Positions 50,805-59,538 are shown, numbered from the stretch's first letter. The stretch is DNA of 64,000 nt from Salinibacterium sp. PAMC 21357 (GCF_000247645.1 NZ_AHWA01000005.1:310001-374000), one strand, 5' to 3'. A program made the numbers and translations. The notes: a model not told the origin generated them from the sequence alone.

Positions 50805-51809
50805 TTACAGGCGAACGATTGCCTTGCCGATGTTTGCGCCGTTCATCATGCCGTTGAAAGCATCAAGAGCGTTATCGATGCCGTCGGTGATGGTTTCGTC
50901 GAAGACGATCTTGCCTTCGCCGAGCCATCCCTGCATTGCCGCACCGAACTCGGGGGCGAGGTGGAAGTAGCTTCCCATGGTGAAGCCCTTGATGGTCAAG
51001 CCACGGGTCACGATGTTGGCACTGTTCTTGATGCCCTCATCCTTGCCGTTGATCAATGACATGACGCCGCAGACTGCCACGCGGCCGCCGTCCTTGAACG
51101 CGCCGAGTGCTGCCGAGAGGTGCTCGCCACCCACGTTGTCGAAGTAGACATCGATGCCGTCGGGTGCTGCGGCATCCAGCTGACCGGCAACGTCGCCATT
51201 CTTGTAGTTGAAGGCGGCGTCGTAGCCGTACTTGCTCGTGAGGAGTGCAACCTTCTCGTCGGTGCCAGCGGAACCGACGACGCGTGCTGCGCCGAGGAGA
51301 CGGGCAATCTGGCCGACCATTGTGCCAACTCCACCTGCTGCGCCAGAAACGAAGACGGTGTCGCCTTCCTTGATGTGCGCGATCTGAGTGAGGCCGGTCC
51401 AGGCGGTGATTCCGGTGATACCGAGAACGCTGAGGAACAGCGAAGGCGAGATGCCGGGAACATCGGGGAGAGCCGTGAACTGGCCAGCAGGAGCCTGCGC
51501 GATGTCGCGCCATCCGAGCTGGTGCTGAACCAGCGTGCCGACAGGAAGTGATGCGTCGTTCGACTCGAGGACTTCACCAACGGCGCCGCCGCCCATGGTC
51601 TCGCCGAGGTTGAAGGGAGCTACGTACGAGCGGCCCTCGTTCATGCGACCACGCATGTAGGGGTCGACCGAGAGGAAGGTGTTGCGTACGCGAACATCGC
51701 CGTCAGCGAGCTCGGGGAGTTCGATCTGAACCTTCACCACGTTGTCGGTGGTCGGAACGCCGGTGGGGCGTGAGGCGAGCTGCCATTGGGTGCTTGTAAC
51801 AGTTGTCAT
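50805..51809 (-). CDS. zinc-independent medium-chain NADP-dependent oxidoreductase (CurA-like)
   Basis: A 334-residue enzyme of the leukotriene B4 dehydrogenase/CurA branch: YMRGRMNE near residue 50, the nucleotide loop VSGAAGGVGTMVGQIARLLGA, and GIDVYFDNVGGEHL. Members reduce alpha,beta-unsaturated ketones and aldehydes. No zinc-binding Cys set is seen. It is the downstream gene of the leftward DJ-1/oxidoreductase pair. Confidence 0.92.
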   Translation of the reverse strand: MTTVTSTQWQLASRPTGVPTTDNVVKVQIELPELADGDVRVRNTFLSVDPYMRGRMNEGRSYVAPFNLGETMGGGAVGEVLESNDASLPVGTLVQHQLGWRDIAQAPAGQFTALPDVPGISPSLFLSVLGITGITAWTGLTQIAHIKEGDTVFVSGAAGGVGTMVGQIARLLGAARVVGSAGTDEKVALLTSKYGYDAAFNYKNGDVAGQLDAAAPDGIDVYFDNVGGEHLSAALGAFKDGGRVAVCGVMSLINGKDEGIKNSANIVTRGLTIKGFTMGSYFHLAPEFGAAMQGWLGEGKIVFDETITDGIDNALDAFNGMMNGANIGKAIVRL

Positions 51810-51860
51810 GAAAATCTCCTTGAAGTTGTTAACGTGCGAAAAGTGAGAAGTGGGCGGTCG

Positions 51861-52565
51861 TTAGGACTTGTCGGCGACGATGCGCTCGGCGACGGCGACG
51901 GATGACGCGGGGTTCTGGCCGGTGTAGAGCTGGCCATCAACGACTACGTAGGGCGCGAAGGGTTCGGGAGCCTTGGAGTAGTCAGCACCCAATTCGACGA
52001 GCCGGGTCTCGACGAGCCACTTGACCTTGTCGGCGAGGCCGGCAATTTCTTCTTCGCTGTTCGCGAAGCCCGTCATCTTGCGGCCCTTGAGGGCCCATTC
52101 GCCGGTGGCCTTGTCGGTCGCGGCGAGTAATGCGGCGGGCGCGTGGCAGAGCACCCCGAGCGTGGTGTTCGACTTCACGGCTTCAACGATGAGTTGACCG
52201 GAGTCGTCGTCGGTGGCGAGGTCTTCCATGGGGCCGTGGCCTCCGGGGTAGAAGATGACGTCGTAGTCGCTGGCGTTGATGGCATCCAAGCGGAGTGGAT
52301 GCTGCAGCACCGGCTGGAGTTCCGCGATGCGGGCTTCGAAGTCAGCGAGACGCTCGGCTGAACCGACACCACCTTCGCTGAGGCTGGAAGCGTCAAAAGT
52401 GGGGGCGATGCCGGCGGGGCTGGCGAGCTGAACTTTCCAGCCGGCCTCGGTGAAGATGCGGTACGGCTCGAGGAGCTCTTCTGCCCAGACACCGGTGGGG
52501 TGTTGTGTCTCGTCAGCGAGCGTCAGGTAAGACGCTGCCGAGAGGACCATTAGTACGTTTGTCAT
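51861..52565 (-). CDS. DJ-1/PfpI-family (Hsp31-like) glyoxalase/chaperone
   Basis: A 234-residue class I glutamine-amidotransferase-like protein. The nucleophile elbow is GVLCHAPAALLAA with its Cys and His; YPGGHGPMEDL precedes it and the N-terminal Glu is in ETQHPTGVWAEELLEPY. This is the Hsp31/HchA-like branch, which detoxifies methylglyoxal and related carbonyls. It begins the leftward pair; the TetR gene diverges with twin operators between. Confidence 0.9.
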   Translation of the reverse strand: MTNVLMVLSAASYLTLADETQHPTGVWAEELLEPYRIFTEAGWKVQLASPAGIAPTFDASSLSEGGVGSAERLADFEARIAELQPVLQHPLRLDAINASDYDVIFYPGGHGPMEDLATDDDSGQLIVEAVKSNTTLGVLCHAPAALLAATDKATGEWALKGRKMTGFANSEEEIAGLADKVKWLVETRLVELGADYSKAPEPFAPYVVVDGQLYTGQNPASSVAVAERIVADKS

Positions 52566-52619
52566 GTGAACTCCTTACAAAACCGGGTGGCTCGTTGCCG
52601 GGCCGATTGATCGTTTACC

Positions 52620-52677
52620 AAACCAATTGGTTCGACAGTACGTCCGCGTGTAAGCTAAGTCAAACCAACCGGTTCGA
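52620..52677. promoter_or_regulatory. twin operator sites between DJ-1 and TetR genes
   Basis: Two 16-bp sites, AAACCAATTGGTTCGA (52620-52635) and AAACCAACCGGTTCGA (52662-52677), have the same palindrome AACCAA-xx-GGTT and are 42 bp apart, about four helical turns. They are very likely bound by the TetR protein encoded at 52692. The second lies close to that gene's ribosome site, so it also represses itself. Confidence 0.85.
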
Positions 52678-52691
52678 TTTGGAGGTGTTTG

Positions 52692-53297
52692 GTGGTTTCG
52701 ACAGAAATGCCGCGTGATCAACTCCGTGGCCGCGAAACAAAACAGCGCGTACTAGAGGCAGCTGCTGCCGAGTTTGCTGAATTTGGCGTTGCTGGGGCGC
52801 GAATCAATCGCATCGCAGAGACAGCAAAAGCAAGCAAAGAACGCATCTACGCCTGGTTCGGCGACAAAGATGCGCTCTTCGATCACGTCATGCAGACCGG
52901 CCTCGACCAGCTCGCCCATGCCGTACCCATCGACGCCGACCTTGTCGAGTACACCGTGCGGCTGCACAACTACTTCGTCAACGACAAGAGTGCACAGCGC
53001 GTCACAATGTGGGCGTGGCTCCACGACGCTGAGACGCTCGGCTCATTCTCCGAAGGGCGCGTCGAGGGATACCGGCACAAGCTTCAGGTGATCGCCGATG
53101 CGCAGGGGCGAGGGATCGTGGACTCATCGTGGCAGCCAGAAGAATTACTCGCACTGTTGCTTGCCGTTGCCAGCAACTGGGAACGCGCACCAGCAGAACT
53201 GCGATCCATCGGATGTGCAGAGTTTGCCGACAGCGAGAAAGCCCGCTGCGACTCCGTGCGCGAAGCCGCCCGCCGGCTCGTCGAGCCCAGCTCTTAG
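52692..53297 (+). CDS. TetR-family transcriptional regulator
   Basis: A 201-residue repressor. The N-terminal helix-turn-helix (VLEAAAAEFAEFGVAGARINRIAETAKASKERIYAWFGDKDALF) is typical; the C-terminal ligand domain has WLHDAETLGSFSEGR. It likely binds the twin palindromes in front of it and controls the divergent DJ-1 and oxidoreductase genes in answer to an electrophile. GGAGGTG (52681-52687) precedes GTG 52692. Confidence 0.92.
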   Translation: MVSTEMPRDQLRGRETKQRVLEAAAAEFAEFGVAGARINRIAETAKASKERIYAWFGDKDALFDHVMQTGLDQLAHAVPIDADLVEYTVRLHNYFVNDKSAQRVTMWAWLHDAETLGSFSEGRVEGYRHKLQVIADAQGRGIVDSSWQPEELLALLLAVASNWERAPAELRSIGCAEFADSEKARCDSVREAARRLVEPSS

Positions 53298-53403
53298 AAG
53301 CCCGGCGACGACATCCGTGACGTGTCCGGGTTCGTTCGGGATCGTCGAAATCGCACGGGCGCAGTGCTCGCAGGGAGTGTACTGGACGCTGACGACTAGA
53401 CCC

Positions 53404-53907
53404 GTGAGTACAGACAGGGGCGGCATGACACTACACACCAACGACGATAAACGAGCTATTTCCGCCATCCTCAGCGAGGCGATGATGCAGGCAGATAGCC
53501 AGCTCGTTACCGCATCATGCGTTGCGCCCGATCTGGTCGCTGTCATCGAACGCACCGATGTCACTCGCCTCAAGGGGATCAGCAAACTGGAGTTCGCTGC
53601 CGTCACCTCTGAGCTGCGCCGAGCGCTCACCGCCTATAACGCGGACCACCATACAATCGCGCTCGAAGTGGCTGAGAAAGCACGACACCTGAAGAACCAC
53701 GATCGTGACGGATGCTCGCCCAGGGCCTCCTTGTGGCTCTTGCGGTGGGCGGACTCTTCGTCGTTACGTTCGCTATTGTCTTCTCGCTCGTCATTCTTGT
53801 TGGAACGTTCGTCATGCGATCGGTGTGGATCGCTCGCCTCGGGGAACGCGCCGAAACGCTATCCCGCGCCTTCGAAGGTCCCGCGGCAGAGCTGCGGGAA
53901 AAGCTAG
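53404..53907 (+). CDS. hypothetical protein, 3' end uncertain
   Basis: GTG 53404 or ATG 53425 opens a frame whose first 85-90 residues look like a real helical protein (SAILSEAMMQADSQLVTASC; LEFAAVTSELRRALTAY). From about 53690 the predicted sequence turns basic and Ser-rich and overlaps the next gene by nearly 200 bases, which is not credible. One missing base near 53680 would end it at TGA 53706-53708, four bases before the next ATG. No family is recognised. Confidence 0.45.
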   Translation: MSTDRGGMTLHTNDDKRAISAILSEAMMQADSQLVTASCVAPDLVAVIERTDVTRLKGISKLEFAAVTSELRRALTAYNADHHTIALEVAEKARHLKNHDRDGCSPRASLWLLRWADSSSLRSLLSSRSSFLLERSSCDRCGSLASGNAPKRYPAPSKVPRQSCGKS

Positions 53908-54143
53908 GCACGACCCCCGCGCAGGCGCGACAGACGATGTGGTCGAGCGCGACAGGCCTCTGCGCGCGTTCCGACGCGCTCTATCTTGAGTCGCTCGAAC
54001 CAGCGCAGCGAGCGTCAGAACTTACGACGCGCCAGAAGGACGCGCAGCACTGGGCCGATCGTCGGTTCGCGCGGCAGTTCGGGAGTGAGCAACCGTACGA
54101 AGAACGGTCGGCGACCTCTGTGGGGCTCACCGTCGCGTGTTGA
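53712..54143 (+). CDS. membrane-anchored hypothetical protein
   Basis: A 143-residue protein with one strong hydrophobic helix (about 5-33: LLVALAVGGLFVVTFAIVFSLVILVG) followed by a cytoplasmic helical region rich in Glu, Arg and Gln (RLGERAETLSRAFEGPAAELREKLG). ATG 53712 lies at the end of the previous frame, so the two genes probably form a unit. The last 17 bases overlap the convergent gene at 54127. No known family. Confidence 0.55.
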   Translation: MLAQGLLVALAVGGLFVVTFAIVFSLVILVGTFVMRSVWIARLGERAETLSRAFEGPAAELREKLGTTPAQARQTMWSSATGLCARSDALYLESLEPAQRASELTTRQKDAQHWADRRFARQFGSEQPYEERSATSVGLTVAC

Positions 54144-55143
54144 GCGATGGGCCGTTGCGTCGGCTGATTTCGGACAGGCCAAGCCTGCCGAGCAGATGAA
54201 TGATGGCGAGAGCGGTGTAACCGGTGATGAGCTTGTCGGCGAGTGAGATCGAGATGTTGACGGTAAAAACGCTGGCCCACAGACCGTCGCCAATTGCCCG
54301 CAGTGTCGCAATAAAGTCGTCACCGGCGTGACCGGCAACGCCTCCAAATACCAGCACGGTGATCGGGACAGCGGTGATCGTGCAGGCAAGCGCCACTAAG
54401 ACGTTGAGCAGCAAAAAACGTAGCCGGGTCCTATCGAGGTGCCAGAGTCGCACCCCGTAACCCCAGACGAGCGCCCCCACGACATTGACGATCGCGTAGG
54501 CGAGGGTTGCGGGCACCGTAGAGAAAACCCCGACGACGTTGGTCGAGAGCCCGACGAGGGCTCCCTGCCACGGCCCGAGCACGATCGCGACGACTGCGGT
54601 TCCGATCATGTCGAGAAAAATCGGCAACTCAAACTTTGAGACAACGCTGCCGCCGAAAAGGTTGAGGCCGACAGCCGCGACCATCAAAACGACGACAAAA
54701 GCGAGCCGTGAATCGGAGTTCGGGGTCGGGTTCAGCGGGGCGTGCGGGGTGGGCGGGATCTGCGCTTTCATCGTCGTGCGGGCGGCGAGACAGCGAGTTC
54801 TCCAGGCTTCGGCCTCGATGTCGTCGCGGCCCAGAGCGACAACAATTTCGGCCACAAGCTCGGCATTGATGCGGCTTCGTCCGGTGCGGAAGATGTCGAA
54901 GACCGTCGAACGGGCAACGCGCGCAGCGGCAGGACTAACGCCGTTTTCCTCACGGCGATGAGCGATGCGCGCGGCAAGCTCGGAGTACGACACTTCTCCG
55001 GCGGCGACCCGCAGTCGTTGCAGATCATCCGCTATCTGATCGAGAGAGTCGGCAGGAAAAGACGAGTGATCATTCTCCGTGCTCACGTCTGCCCCCAGAC
55101 TCTCGACGCCTGCAAGAGGCCCATTCGACTCTGATTGTGCCAC
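54127..55143 (-). CDS. HTH domain fused to ECF-S-like membrane domain
   Basis: A 338-residue protein with two parts. Residues about 35-120 form an XRE-like helix-turn-helix of the actinobacterial type (SYSELAARIAHRREENG; RVARSTVFDIFRTGRSRINAELVAEIVVALG). Residues about 150-320 form five to six membrane helices with the S-component-like segment FLDMIGTAVVAIVLGPWQGALVG and STNVVGVFSTVPATLAYAIVN. S-components of ECF vitamin transporters bind a small molecule in the membrane. The fusion suggests a membrane-bound regulator that senses a vitamin-like ligand, or a transporter with DNA tether. No ECF ATPase or T component is nearby. GTG 55143 is uncertain. Confidence 0.68.
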   Translation of the reverse strand: MAQSESNGPLAGVESLGADVSTENDHSSFPADSLDQIADDLQRLRVAAGEVSYSELAARIAHRREENGVSPAAARVARSTVFDIFRTGRSRINAELVAEIVVALGRDDIEAEAWRTRCLAARTTMKAQIPPTPHAPLNPTPNSDSRLAFVVVLMVAAVGLNLFGGSVVSKFELPIFLDMIGTAVVAIVLGPWQGALVGLSTNVVGVFSTVPATLAYAIVNVVGALVWGYGVRLWHLDRTRLRFLLLNVLVALACTITAVPITVLVFGGVAGHAGDDFIATLRAIGDGLWASVFTVNISISLADKLITGYTALAIIHLLGRLGLSEISRRNGPSLNTRR

Positions 55144-55187
55144 AGCGAAACTAGAGAACAGTCCGAGGTAACCCGAACTGGGTGGGG

Positions 55188-56204
55188 CTACTCGGGTGGA
55201 CGGCTCGTGCTCGACCGCACGACCAAGTCGTAGCCAATCGGAGTGTTTTCGGGTATTTCGGGATGCTTTCCCGGCACCAACAAATTCATCAGAATCTCTA
55301 CCGCATGCTCGCCCTGAGCTTGAGGATACTGGGCGACAGTCGTGAGTCCGAAAAATTCGGAGAGCTCGTGGCCGTCGATCCCGATGATGGAAATGTCGCG
55401 CGGAACGACAAGACCGAGATCGCGCGCGGCCAAAATGCAGCCGATCGCCATCTCATCGGACGACGCAAAGATTGCCGTCGGCCGCTGTAGAGGATTGCCC
55501 AGCAGTTGCTTAGCAGCGTGGTAGCCACCCTGAATGGTGAAGTCCGCGGTCGCGAAGAAGTGTGATTGTGGTTCGATGCCCGCGGAGCGCAGAGCAGCCT
55601 CGTAGCCGCGGCGGCGATTTGTCGGAATGTGGAACTCAAGATCGTAGTCCTCAGAGCCACCGATATGCGCAATCCGAGTGTGCCCCAACGACAACAGGTG
55701 ACTCGTTGCCAGATTCGACACGGCATCGTCGTCGAGGGTGAGCGTGCGCACGCCGTCAATGGGGCCACCCACTCCCACCACAGGCTTATCCAACGCTTGC
55801 AGTCGATCGACCTCAGCGGGGGAAAGCTTCAGCGAGACCGTGACGATCCCATCAATCCGCTTTCGCTGAAGGAAGACGTCGAAGACTGCCTCACGTTCTT
55901 CCACGCTGCCCGACAGGTTGTACAGCGTCACGTCGTAGCCGTGGCGCATCAAAGACTGCTGGGCACCCTCGACCACAGACGTAAAGAACCAGCGCGCCAA
56001 ATACGGCACCATGAGCCCCACGTTTTTGGTGCGCCCTGAGGCGAGGCTCGATGCGCTTGATGACACAACGTAGTCAAGCGCGGCAGCGGCATCCGCCACT
56101 TTCTCGCGCGAGGCCGCCGAAACGGGGCCATTGCCGCTGAGTGCCCGCGAGACCGTGGCGGTCGAGACGCCAGCGCGGCGGGCAACATCTTCGATGCTCG
56201 CCAT
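55188..56204 (-). CDS. LacI-family transcriptional regulator of the maltodextrin locus
   Basis: A 338-residue repressor. The N-terminal LacI helix-turn-helix (MASIEDVARRAGVSTATVSRALSGNGPVSAASREKVADAAAALDY) includes the hinge; the ligand domain has the usual FASSDEMAIGCI and IIGIDGHELSEFFGLTTV. It follows the GH13 gene in the same direction and probably binds the AAGCGCTT sites at 58026 and 58124. The inducer is likely maltose, maltotriose or trehalose-type sugar. Confidence 0.92.
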   Translation of the reverse strand: MASIEDVARRAGVSTATVSRALSGNGPVSAASREKVADAAAALDYVVSSSASSLASGRTKNVGLMVPYLARWFFTSVVEGAQQSLMRHGYDVTLYNLSGSVEEREAVFDVFLQRKRIDGIVTVSLKLSPAEVDRLQALDKPVVGVGGPIDGVRTLTLDDDAVSNLATSHLLSLGHTRIAHIGGSEDYDLEFHIPTNRRRGYEAALRSAGIEPQSHFFATADFTIQGGYHAAKQLLGNPLQRPTAIFASSDEMAIGCILAARDLGLVVPRDISIIGIDGHELSEFFGLTTVAQYPQAQGEHAVEILMNLLVPGKHPEIPENTPIGYDLVVRSSTSRPPE

Positions 56205-56332
56205 CGGTAACCCCTCGTCGGATGCTTGTCGTTGTGCGCCACTGGGGCGAATGGATGCCGACCAACAGTCGGCACACTGCTGCCGATTCTAGCGACCGGC
56301 ATCCGCTCGCTGCTATTCGGTAGGCCGGTGGG

Positions 56333-58003
56333 CTAGCAGCGCAGCCACACTGTGGTGTCGGCGGGAAGCTGATCGTCGCCGAGAGGGCCGCTCGAGAGCA
56401 GTACTTCGCCGGCGGGGAGAGCCACGGCGGTGTCGCCGGTGTTGGCGTACACCAGCACGTCGCCGTTGCGGAGGCCGAGCACAGATTCGGCGCCGGTTTC
56501 GAGCCACTCAAGGTCGCCGGTTCCCAGTTCGTGGGCGCGGCGGAGGGCGAGGGCGTGGCGGTACAACGAGAGCGTCGAGGTGCTGTCGTTGAGCTGGGTA
56601 TCGCGGGCGAGGGATGCCCAGTCGGCGGGTTGCGGCAACCACGCGGCATCCGACGGGCCGAAGCCGAAGGCGGGGGAGTTGGCCTCCCAAGGGATCGGCA
56701 CCCGGCATCCGTCGCGGCCGTAGCGTTCGCCGCCAGTGCGGAACCAGGTGGGGTCTTCGCGGGCCTCATCGGGTAGGTCGATTACCTCGGGCAGACCGAG
56801 CTCTTCGCCCTGATAAATGTAGGCACTGCCGGGGAGGGAAAGCATGAGCGCGGTGGCGGCGCGAGCGCGACGAAGGCCAAGCTCGGGGATGGGGAGACCC
56901 GCCGACTTGGGCCCGATGCCGTGACCCTGCGGATTCTCGGCCGTCAAAGCGAGGCGAGAAGCGTGACGCACGACGTCGTGGTTAGAGAGCACCCACGTGC
57001 TTGGCGCCTTGACCTCGCTGAAGGCGCTGATCGAAGCGTCGATAACCGCACGCAAAGGCTCTGCAGCCCAAGGCGTTTCGAGATAGGGAAAGTTGAAGGC
57101 CTGGTGCATTTCGTCGGGACGCACCCACTTGGCCATGTCAGTCAGCGGATCAACCCAGGCCTCGGCGGCGAGAATGCGTTCACCCTCGTAGCTGTTCAGA
57201 ATGGTGCGCCACTCGCGGTAAATCTCGTGCACGCCATCCTGAGCCCAGAACGGTGCGCGGGATGCGGCGAGCTCGGCGGCCGCACCGCCCATGCTGCCGC
57301 CCGCGAGCGGGGGAGTCCAGTCGGGAAGGCCGTCGGCTTTGATCATGCCGTGGGCGACATCCACCCGGAATCCGTCAACGCCACGATCGAGCCAGAAGCG
57401 GAGTACGTCTTCGAACTGGCGGCGAACCCACGGGTTGTTCCAGTCGAAGTCGGGCTGGGTGGTGTCGAACAGGTGCAGATACCACTGGCCAGGGGTTCCG
57501 TCGGTTTCGGTGACGCGGGTCCAGGCACGCCCGCCAAAGACTGACTCCCAGTTGTTTGGCGGGAGTTCGCCATTCTCGCCCCGACCGTCGCGGAACATGT
57601 AGCGAGCACGCTCGTCGCTCCCTGGCGCGGCGGCGAGTGCGTCTTGGAACCAGCGGTGATCGCTCGAGGAATGATTGGGCACGAGGTCGACGATCACGCG
57701 CAGGCCAAGCTCGTGAGCTCGCTCCGTCATCGAGTCAAAGTCGTCAAGGGTGCCAAAGAGCGGGTCAACGTCACAATAGTCGGCGACGTCGTAGCCGGCA
57801 TCTCGCTGAGGCGAGGTGTAGAACGGCGAGAGCCAGATGGCATCGACGCCGAGCTCGGTGAGGGCGGGAAGGCGGTCGCGAATACCCAGCAAATCACCCA
57901 TTCCGTCACCGTTGGAGTCAGCGAATGACCGCGGATAGATCTGGTAAATCACAGCAGAACGCCACCACTCGGTGCCGGGAAGAACGGAAGTCATAGCCGT
58001 CAC
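56333..58003 (-). CDS. GH13 alpha-glucosidase (oligo-1,6-glucosidase/AglA-like)
   Basis: A cytoplasmic glycosidase of about 556 residues. Conserved region I is VDLVPNHSS, region II GFRVDVAHGM (nucleophile Asp), region III ILAAEAWVD (acid Glu) and region IV LSNHDVVRH. It starts WWRSAVIYQIYPRSFADSNGDG, typical of alpha-1,4- or alpha-1,6-glucosidases of subfamilies 23/30/31. It hydrolyses imported maltodextrin or isomaltose. GTG 58003 with GAGGAA upstream is preferred; an in-frame extension to 58045 covers an operator. Confidence 0.93.
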   Translation of the reverse strand: MTAMTSVLPGTEWWRSAVIYQIYPRSFADSNGDGMGDLLGIRDRLPALTELGVDAIWLSPFYTSPQRDAGYDVADYCDVDPLFGTLDDFDSMTERAHELGLRVIVDLVPNHSSSDHRWFQDALAAAPGSDERARYMFRDGRGENGELPPNNWESVFGGRAWTRVTETDGTPGQWYLHLFDTTQPDFDWNNPWVRRQFEDVLRFWLDRGVDGFRVDVAHGMIKADGLPDWTPPLAGGSMGGAAAELAASRAPFWAQDGVHEIYREWRTILNSYEGERILAAEAWVDPLTDMAKWVRPDEMHQAFNFPYLETPWAAEPLRAVIDASISAFSEVKAPSTWVLSNHDVVRHASRLALTAENPQGHGIGPKSAGLPIPELGLRRARAATALMLSLPGSAYIYQGEELGLPEVIDLPDEAREDPTWFRTGGERYGRDGCRVPIPWEANSPAFGFGPSDAAWLPQPADWASLARDTQLNDSTSTLSLYRHALALRRAHELGTGDLEWLETGAESVLGLRNGDVLVYANTGDTAVALPAGEVLLSSGPLGDDQLPADTTVWLRC

Positions 58004-58025
58004 ACTATCGCTTTCCTCGGCCAAA

Positions 58026-58039
58026 TCTAAGCGCTTCCA
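58026..58039. promoter_or_regulatory. LacI-type operator in front of the GH13 glucosidase gene
   Basis: TCTAAGCGCTTCCA holds the perfect palindrome AAGCGCTT; read on the minus strand its first half TGGAAGCGCTT is identical to the site at 58124. It lies 23 bases upstream of GTG 58003. Confidence 0.8.
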
Positions 58040-58093
58040 CATCATCGTGTCCTTATCTCCTCAAGAAAAACCTGAAATTTTCCCCAGAGGTGC

Positions 58094-58137
58094 TTGCTGA
58101 AAAGTGTCTATAAGAGGTATACATGGAAGCGCTTGCA
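58094..58137 (+). promoter_or_regulatory. malE promoter with overlapping LacI operator
   Basis: TTGCTG (58094-58099) and TATACA (58118-58123), 18 bases apart, form a promoter. TGGAAGCGCTTGCA (58124-58137) follows at once and covers the transcript start, so a bound LacI protein would block initiation. Confidence 0.75.
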
Positions 58138-58172
58138 GTTTGCAATGCTTTCACTGACGAAAGGCAGCACCA

Positions 58173-59405
58173 ATGAGGGTGAACAACAAAGGACTGTGGG
58201 CCGTAGGCGCACTCACAGTTACTGCATCGCTAGTTCTAACCGGATGCACAGCAGCATCCGATTCAGCAGATAACGGATCCGGCACCGGCGAATCACTCAC
58301 CGTGTGGGTCGACGCCGACCGTGCAGCCGTTCTCAAAGACGCCGCAGCAGACTTCACCGCCGAGACCGGCGTCGAGGTCAAGCTTGTGCAAAAAGAATTC
58401 GGTGACATCCGCGACCAGTTCATCGCCCAAGCCCCCACCGGAAAAGGCCCCGACATTGTGATCGGTGCCCATGACTGGCTCGGAACCTTCGTGACCAACG
58501 GTGTCGTTGCTCCCGTCGAACTCGGAGACAAGGCGGATGCTTTCCAAGACGTCGCCATCACCGCCATGAGCTACGAAGGCCAGGTTTACGGCGTTCCGTA
58601 CTCGATCGAGAACATCGCCCTCGTGCGCAACACGGCCCTCGCGCCCAGCACACCGGCAACCTTCGACGAGATGGTCACCATGGGCCAAGCAGCAGGGACC
58701 GAATACCCGTTCCTCGTAGGACTCGACCCAGAAGCGGCCGACCCCTACCACCTGTACCCCTTCCAGACCTCGTTCGGTGCGCCAGTATTCGGCACCGCCG
58801 CTGACGGAAGCTACGACGCCGACGCCCTCGAAATCGGCAACGCCGGCGGCGACGCCTTCGCTGCCTGGCTCGCAGCTCAAGGTGCAGCTGGTGTGCTGAA
58901 CACCAACATCACTGGCGACCTTGCCAAGGAGAAGTTCATCGCCGGTGCAGCACCCTTCTACCTGACCGGGCCGTGGAACGTACCCGCAGCAGTCGAAGCA
59001 GGCATCGACGTTGCGATCGAATCGATCCCCTCCGCCGGTGGAGAAGCAGCGCAGCCATTCGTGGGCGTGCAGGGCTTCTTCGTCAGCTCCAAGAGTGAGA
59101 ACGCGCTTGCCGCCAACGAGTTCATTGTGAACTACATGGGCAGCGAAGACGTGCAGACCGCACTGTTCGAAGTTGGCGGACGCGCACCAGCGCTCACGGC
59201 ATCCTTCGAAGCAGCAAGCGAAGACCCGATCGTTGCCGGATTCGGTGCCGTCGGTGAAAACGCGGTGCCCATGCCGTCGATTCCCGCGATGGGAGCCGTG
59301 TGGGAGTTCTGGGGCGTAACGGAAGCCGCCATCATCAACGGTGGCGACCCCGCGTCGCTCTGGCAGAAGATGTCAGGCGACATCGAAACCGCTATCGCCG
59401 GATAG
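58173..59405 (+). CDS. maltose/maltodextrin-binding lipoprotein (MalE-like)
   Basis: A 410-residue extracellular solute-binding protein (family 1) with lipobox LTGC (Cys25). The mature start LTVWVDADRAAVLKDAAADFTAETGVEVKL is near-identical in pattern to MalE. Further segments are GPDIVIGAHDWLGTF, YGVPYSIENIALVRN and FYLTGPWNV. It captures maltodextrin for the MalF/MalG permease. ATG 58173 follows an operator-controlled promoter. Confidence 0.94.
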   Translation: MRVNNKGLWAVGALTVTASLVLTGCTAASDSADNGSGTGESLTVWVDADRAAVLKDAAADFTAETGVEVKLVQKEFGDIRDQFIAQAPTGKGPDIVIGAHDWLGTFVTNGVVAPVELGDKADAFQDVAITAMSYEGQVYGVPYSIENIALVRNTALAPSTPATFDEMVTMGQAAGTEYPFLVGLDPEAADPYHLYPFQTSFGAPVFGTAADGSYDADALEIGNAGGDAFAAWLAAQGAAGVLNTNITGDLAKEKFIAGAAPFYLTGPWNVPAAVEAGIDVAIESIPSAGGEAAQPFVGVQGFFVSSKSENALAANEFIVNYMGSEDVQTALFEVGGRAPALTASFEAASEDPIVAGFGAVGENAVPMPSIPAMGAVWEFWGVTEAAIINGGDPASLWQKMSGDIETAIAG

Positions 59406-59411
59406 CTCACG

Positions 59412-59441
59412 GTGGCCGTCCGTCTGCAAACGGGCGGCCAC
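59412..59441 (+). promoter_or_regulatory. intercistronic hairpin after malE
   Basis: A 12-bp stem GTGGCCGTCCGT / ACGGGCGGCCAC (one G-T pair) has a 6-base loop and lies six bases after the malE stop, with no T-tract. It probably stabilises malE mRNA or attenuates malFG, as between malE and malF in enterobacteria. Confidence 0.65.
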
Positions 59442-59538
59442 TTCCTCGCCCCACCATCGGACCGGGCGCTGTTTTTTCGCAACGCAGCCCCGGTTCGCAC
59501 TGCTCAACTGACTCGCCCGCCTTCAATGGAGAATCCCC

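Noticed and set aside
49992-51059. A 355-codon frame over heliorhodopsin and the following gap
   Set aside because: It is out of frame with heliorhodopsin and has low-complexity Arg/His/Cys composition. Only the short LAATG remnant in a different frame looks real.
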